From assembly GCA_000433635.1 (NCBI GenBank), contig HF997976.1, positions 74,515 through 99,817 on the forward strand: a DNA stretch of 25,303 bases, written 5' to 3'. A program made the position numbers and the translations under genes. This DNA comes from Ruminococcus sp. CAG:254. Its GTDB lineage: Bacteria > Bacillota > Clostridia > Oscillospirales > Ruminococcaceae. This document shows, piece after piece, positions 23,683 to 25,303 of the stretch (within the stretch, counting starts at the first letter, position 1; every line of letters starts with the position of its first letter). The notes under the pieces were generated by a model. That model did no database searches, had not been told where the DNA came from, and saw nothing but the letters and a program-made list of their open reading frames with translations.

Positions 23683-25170
23683 ATGAAAAAAGGAATGGTC
23701 TATCTCGTTGGAGCAGGTTCAGGCAATCCGGCACTGCTCACACAAAAAGGACAGCAATGCTTACAGCTTGCAGATTTGGTTGTTTATGATGCATTGGCAT
23801 CAGTTTCGATTCTCAATCATGTTCGTCCGGATTGTGAACTTTATTTTGTTGGAAAGCGAGCAGGAAACCACAGTCTTCCACAGGTAGAAATCAATCAATT
23901 ATTGGTGGATGCAGCAAAACAAGGCAAGCAAGTGGTTCGCTTAAAGGGCGGTGACCCGTTTGTCTTTGGCAGAGGGGGAGAAGAAGCACAGGCTTTATCT
24001 GCTGCAAATGTGCCGTTTGTCATTGTGCCGGGTGTTTCTGCATCCTATGGTGTTCCTGCTTATGCCGGAATTCCGGTTACGCATCGGGATTATGCCTCTT
24101 CGTTTCATGTTATCACAGGACATACACAAGCAGACCCGAAACAAGAGCCAGATTATGCAGAATTGGCAAAGTTAAATGGAACACTGGTATTCTTGATGGG
24201 ATTAGCGAATTTGTCGCATATTACAACAGCATTGATGGAAAATGGAATGTCCGCAGATATGCCAGTTGCTGTTATTCAAGAGGGAACAACTGCCAGACAG
24301 AGAACCGTAACAGGAACACTCTCCACCATTTCAGACTTTGTTGTACAACAGCATATTCAAGCCCCAGCAACGATTGTGGTCGGGAAAGTGGTTACACTGC
24401 GAGAACAGCTGCAGTGGTTTGAGCAGGGAAAATTGTTCGGAAAGCGGATTCTTATTACTGGAACACCACCGCATAGCCGACATCTTTCGGAACATTTTCA
24501 GCAGTATGGTGCAGAAACAATGGAAATCAGCTTGATTGATACGGTTTCAATTGCAGATGCTCCGCTGAAGTCAGTCGATTGGAGTGCGTATACTTGGATT
24601 GTGTTTTCCAGTGCAAATAGTGTGCATATCTTTTTTGACAGCCTACAGCAACATGATATTGATTTGCGGATGTTGTTGCATTTGCGATTTGCAGCAATTG
24701 GGAACGGAACAGCGTGTGAATTGGCAGCAAAGGGCATTTTTGTAGACTGTGTGCCGCATCGGTTTGAAAGTCGCTATCTTGCAGAAGCGTTAATTCCACA
24801 GTTAGAACCACATGACCGTGTTTTATTGATTCGTTCTAAGAATGGTTCTACCGTATTACCGGATATGCTGAAAGCTGCAAAGAAATCGGTAGACAGTATT
24901 TCCCTGTATGAAACAAAACCGTTGTTGCAAAAGGAAACACTATTGAAACAGCATTTGCCAGATGCAGATTATTTGGTATTTTCCAGTTCCTCTGCGGTAC
25001 AAGCCTTCATACAGATGTACGGAACGAACTTGCCAGATCCTGTAAAAGTGATTTCGATTGGTGCTGTTACGACAAAAACAGCAGAAACACTCGGCATTCC
25101 TGTTTTTGCAACCGCAAAAGAAGCAACTGCAGAAGGAATCGCTGCTTGTATGCTGCAAGATTGCGAATAA
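23683..25170 (+). CDS. cobA-hemD: Uroporphyrinogen-III C-methyltransferase / uroporphyrinogen-III synthase fusion
   Basis: The 495-residue protein joins two enzymes. Residues 1-245 are the SAM-dependent uroporphyrinogen III methyltransferase, with GAGSGNP, LKGGDPFVFGRGGEE, VPGVSASYGVPAYAGIP and the TPT-like VTHRD region; it makes precorrin-2. Residues about 250-495 are uroporphyrinogen-III synthase (HemD), with weak sequence conservation but the family's two-lobe pattern: IVFSSANSVHIFF and the repeat YLVFSSSSAVQAFIQ. It closes the ring of hydroxymethylbilane and at once methylates it, sending flux to corrinoids and siroheme. Such fusions are known in Firmicutes. ATG 23683 has a strong AAGGAGGAG (23669-23677). 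A terminator lies after the stop. Confidence 0.97.
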   Translation: MKKGMVYLVGAGSGNPALLTQKGQQCLQLADLVVYDALASVSILNHVRPDCELYFVGKRAGNHSLPQVEINQLLVDAAKQGKQVVRLKGGDPFVFGRGGEEAQALSAANVPFVIVPGVSASYGVPAYAGIPVTHRDYASSFHVITGHTQADPKQEPDYAELAKLNGTLVFLMGLANLSHITTALMENGMSADMPVAVIQEGTTARQRTVTGTLSTISDFVVQQHIQAPATIVVGKVVTLREQLQWFEQGKLFGKRILITGTPPHSRHLSEHFQQYGAETMEISLIDTVSIADAPLKSVDWSAYTWIVFSSANSVHIFFDSLQQHDIDLRMLLHLRFAAIGNGTACELAAKGIFVDCVPHRFESRYLAEALIPQLEPHDRVLLIRSKNGSTVLPDMLKAAKKSVDSISLYETKPLLQKETLLKQHLPDADYLVFSSSSAVQAFIQMYGTNLPDPVKVISIGAVTTKTAETLGIPVFATAKEATAEGIAACMLQDCE

Positions 25171-25190
25171 GAAAATTTTTTGTATGAAAG

Positions 25191-25226
25191 AAAATGCCGT
25201 CAGGGGAATCATCTGGCGGCATTTTT
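25191..25226 (+). terminator. Intrinsic terminator between cobA-hemD and the next tetrapyrrole gene
   Basis: AAAATGCCGTCAG (25191-25203) pairs with CTGGCGGCATTTT (25213-25225), 13 pairs with one G-U, loop of 9 bases, then a T run to 25226. The next ribosome site begins immediately after, so some readthrough is needed for the downstream gene. Confidence 0.85.
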
Positions 25227-25240
25227 AGAAGGAGGTTTTT

Positions 25241-25303
25241 ATGTATCCGGTTTTCTTACAGTTGAAACAAGTTCCCTGTTTGGTTGTTGGAGCAGGAGCA
25301 GTT
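25241..25303 (+). CDS. Precorrin-2 dehydrogenase/sirohydrochlorin ferrochelatase-like protein (partial, 5' end only)
   Basis: Twenty-one codons are visible. The start MYPVFLQLKQVPCLVVGAGAV matches the beginning of Met8/SirC/CysG N-terminal proteins: a short strand, then the NAD-binding GAGxV loop. These enzymes oxidise precorrin-2 to sirohydrochlorin and may insert iron. ATG 25241 is preceded by an ideal AGAAGGAGGT (25227-25236). Its place directly behind cobA-hemD fits the pathway order exactly. The gene continues beyond the window, so domain content and length are unknown. Confidence 0.85.
   Translation, partial: MYPVFLQLKQVPCLVVGAGAV

Noticed and set aside
1..25303. CRISPR array, insertion sequence, integrase, tRNA or rRNA genes
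   Set aside because: No regular spaced repeats, transposase or integrase motifs, terminal inverted repeats or tRNA-like cloverleafs were noticed on reading both strands.

Overview
The window looks like a chromosomal segment of a gut or rumen Firmicute close to Ruminococcus (Oscillospiraceae). The reasons are an enzyme with a type I dockerin (cellulosome attachment), a long threonine-rich surface linker, AGGAGG-type ribosome sites, sigma-A promoters and moderate AT richness. This placement is inference. No mobile element, CRISPR array, tRNA or rRNA was seen.

Left part (1-1,808, minus strand): the end of an ABC exporter operon of the MacB/FtsX type. Its promoter carries a palindrome resembling the box recognised by BceR-type antimicrobial-peptide response regulators. 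Divergently, 2,008-7,840 encodes a two-gene unit: a GNAT acetyltransferase domain on a large unrecognised N-terminal region, then a giant membrane-anchored subtilase with WG repeats. Two direct repeats two helical turns apart precede it. A strong terminator follows.

Middle (7,893-14,117): a DUF1810 domain fused to a PPP/ApaH-like phosphoesterase, with its own promoter; a secreted GH16 glucanase - dockerin - beta-helix protein; then a promoter and a three-gene membrane cluster (MFS-like transporter, small membrane protein, SH3-like/Thr-linker/TM/zinc-ribbon protein).

Intergenic 14,118-14,545: an unusually dense non-coding stretch with four intrinsic terminators in about 310 bases, three 10-bp tandem CGACAAA units and a promoter with no ORF behind it. 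It may be a small RNA gene.

Right part: a five-gene operon (14,546-18,448) runs trmO, WYL regulator, cobT, cbiC, cobO, combining one tRNA modification gene with corrinoid genes. After a promoter and a structured leader, a second operon (18,644 to the window end) runs phosphatase (cobC-like), hemA, hemC, hemB, hemL, cobA-hemD, and the start of a precorrin-2 dehydrogenase gene. Together with glutamyl-tRNA it would make uroporphyrinogen III by the C5 route and pass it to precorrin-2/sirohydrochlorin, so the tetrapyrrole output is probably B12 or siroheme rather than heme. Four ATGA start-stop overlaps in the two right-hand operons indicate tight translational coupling.

The best candidates for something undescribed are the DUF1810-phosphoesterase fusion, the structured leader ahead of the tetrapyrrole operon, the 14.2-14.5 kb non-coding locus and the mid-protein dockerin enzyme.
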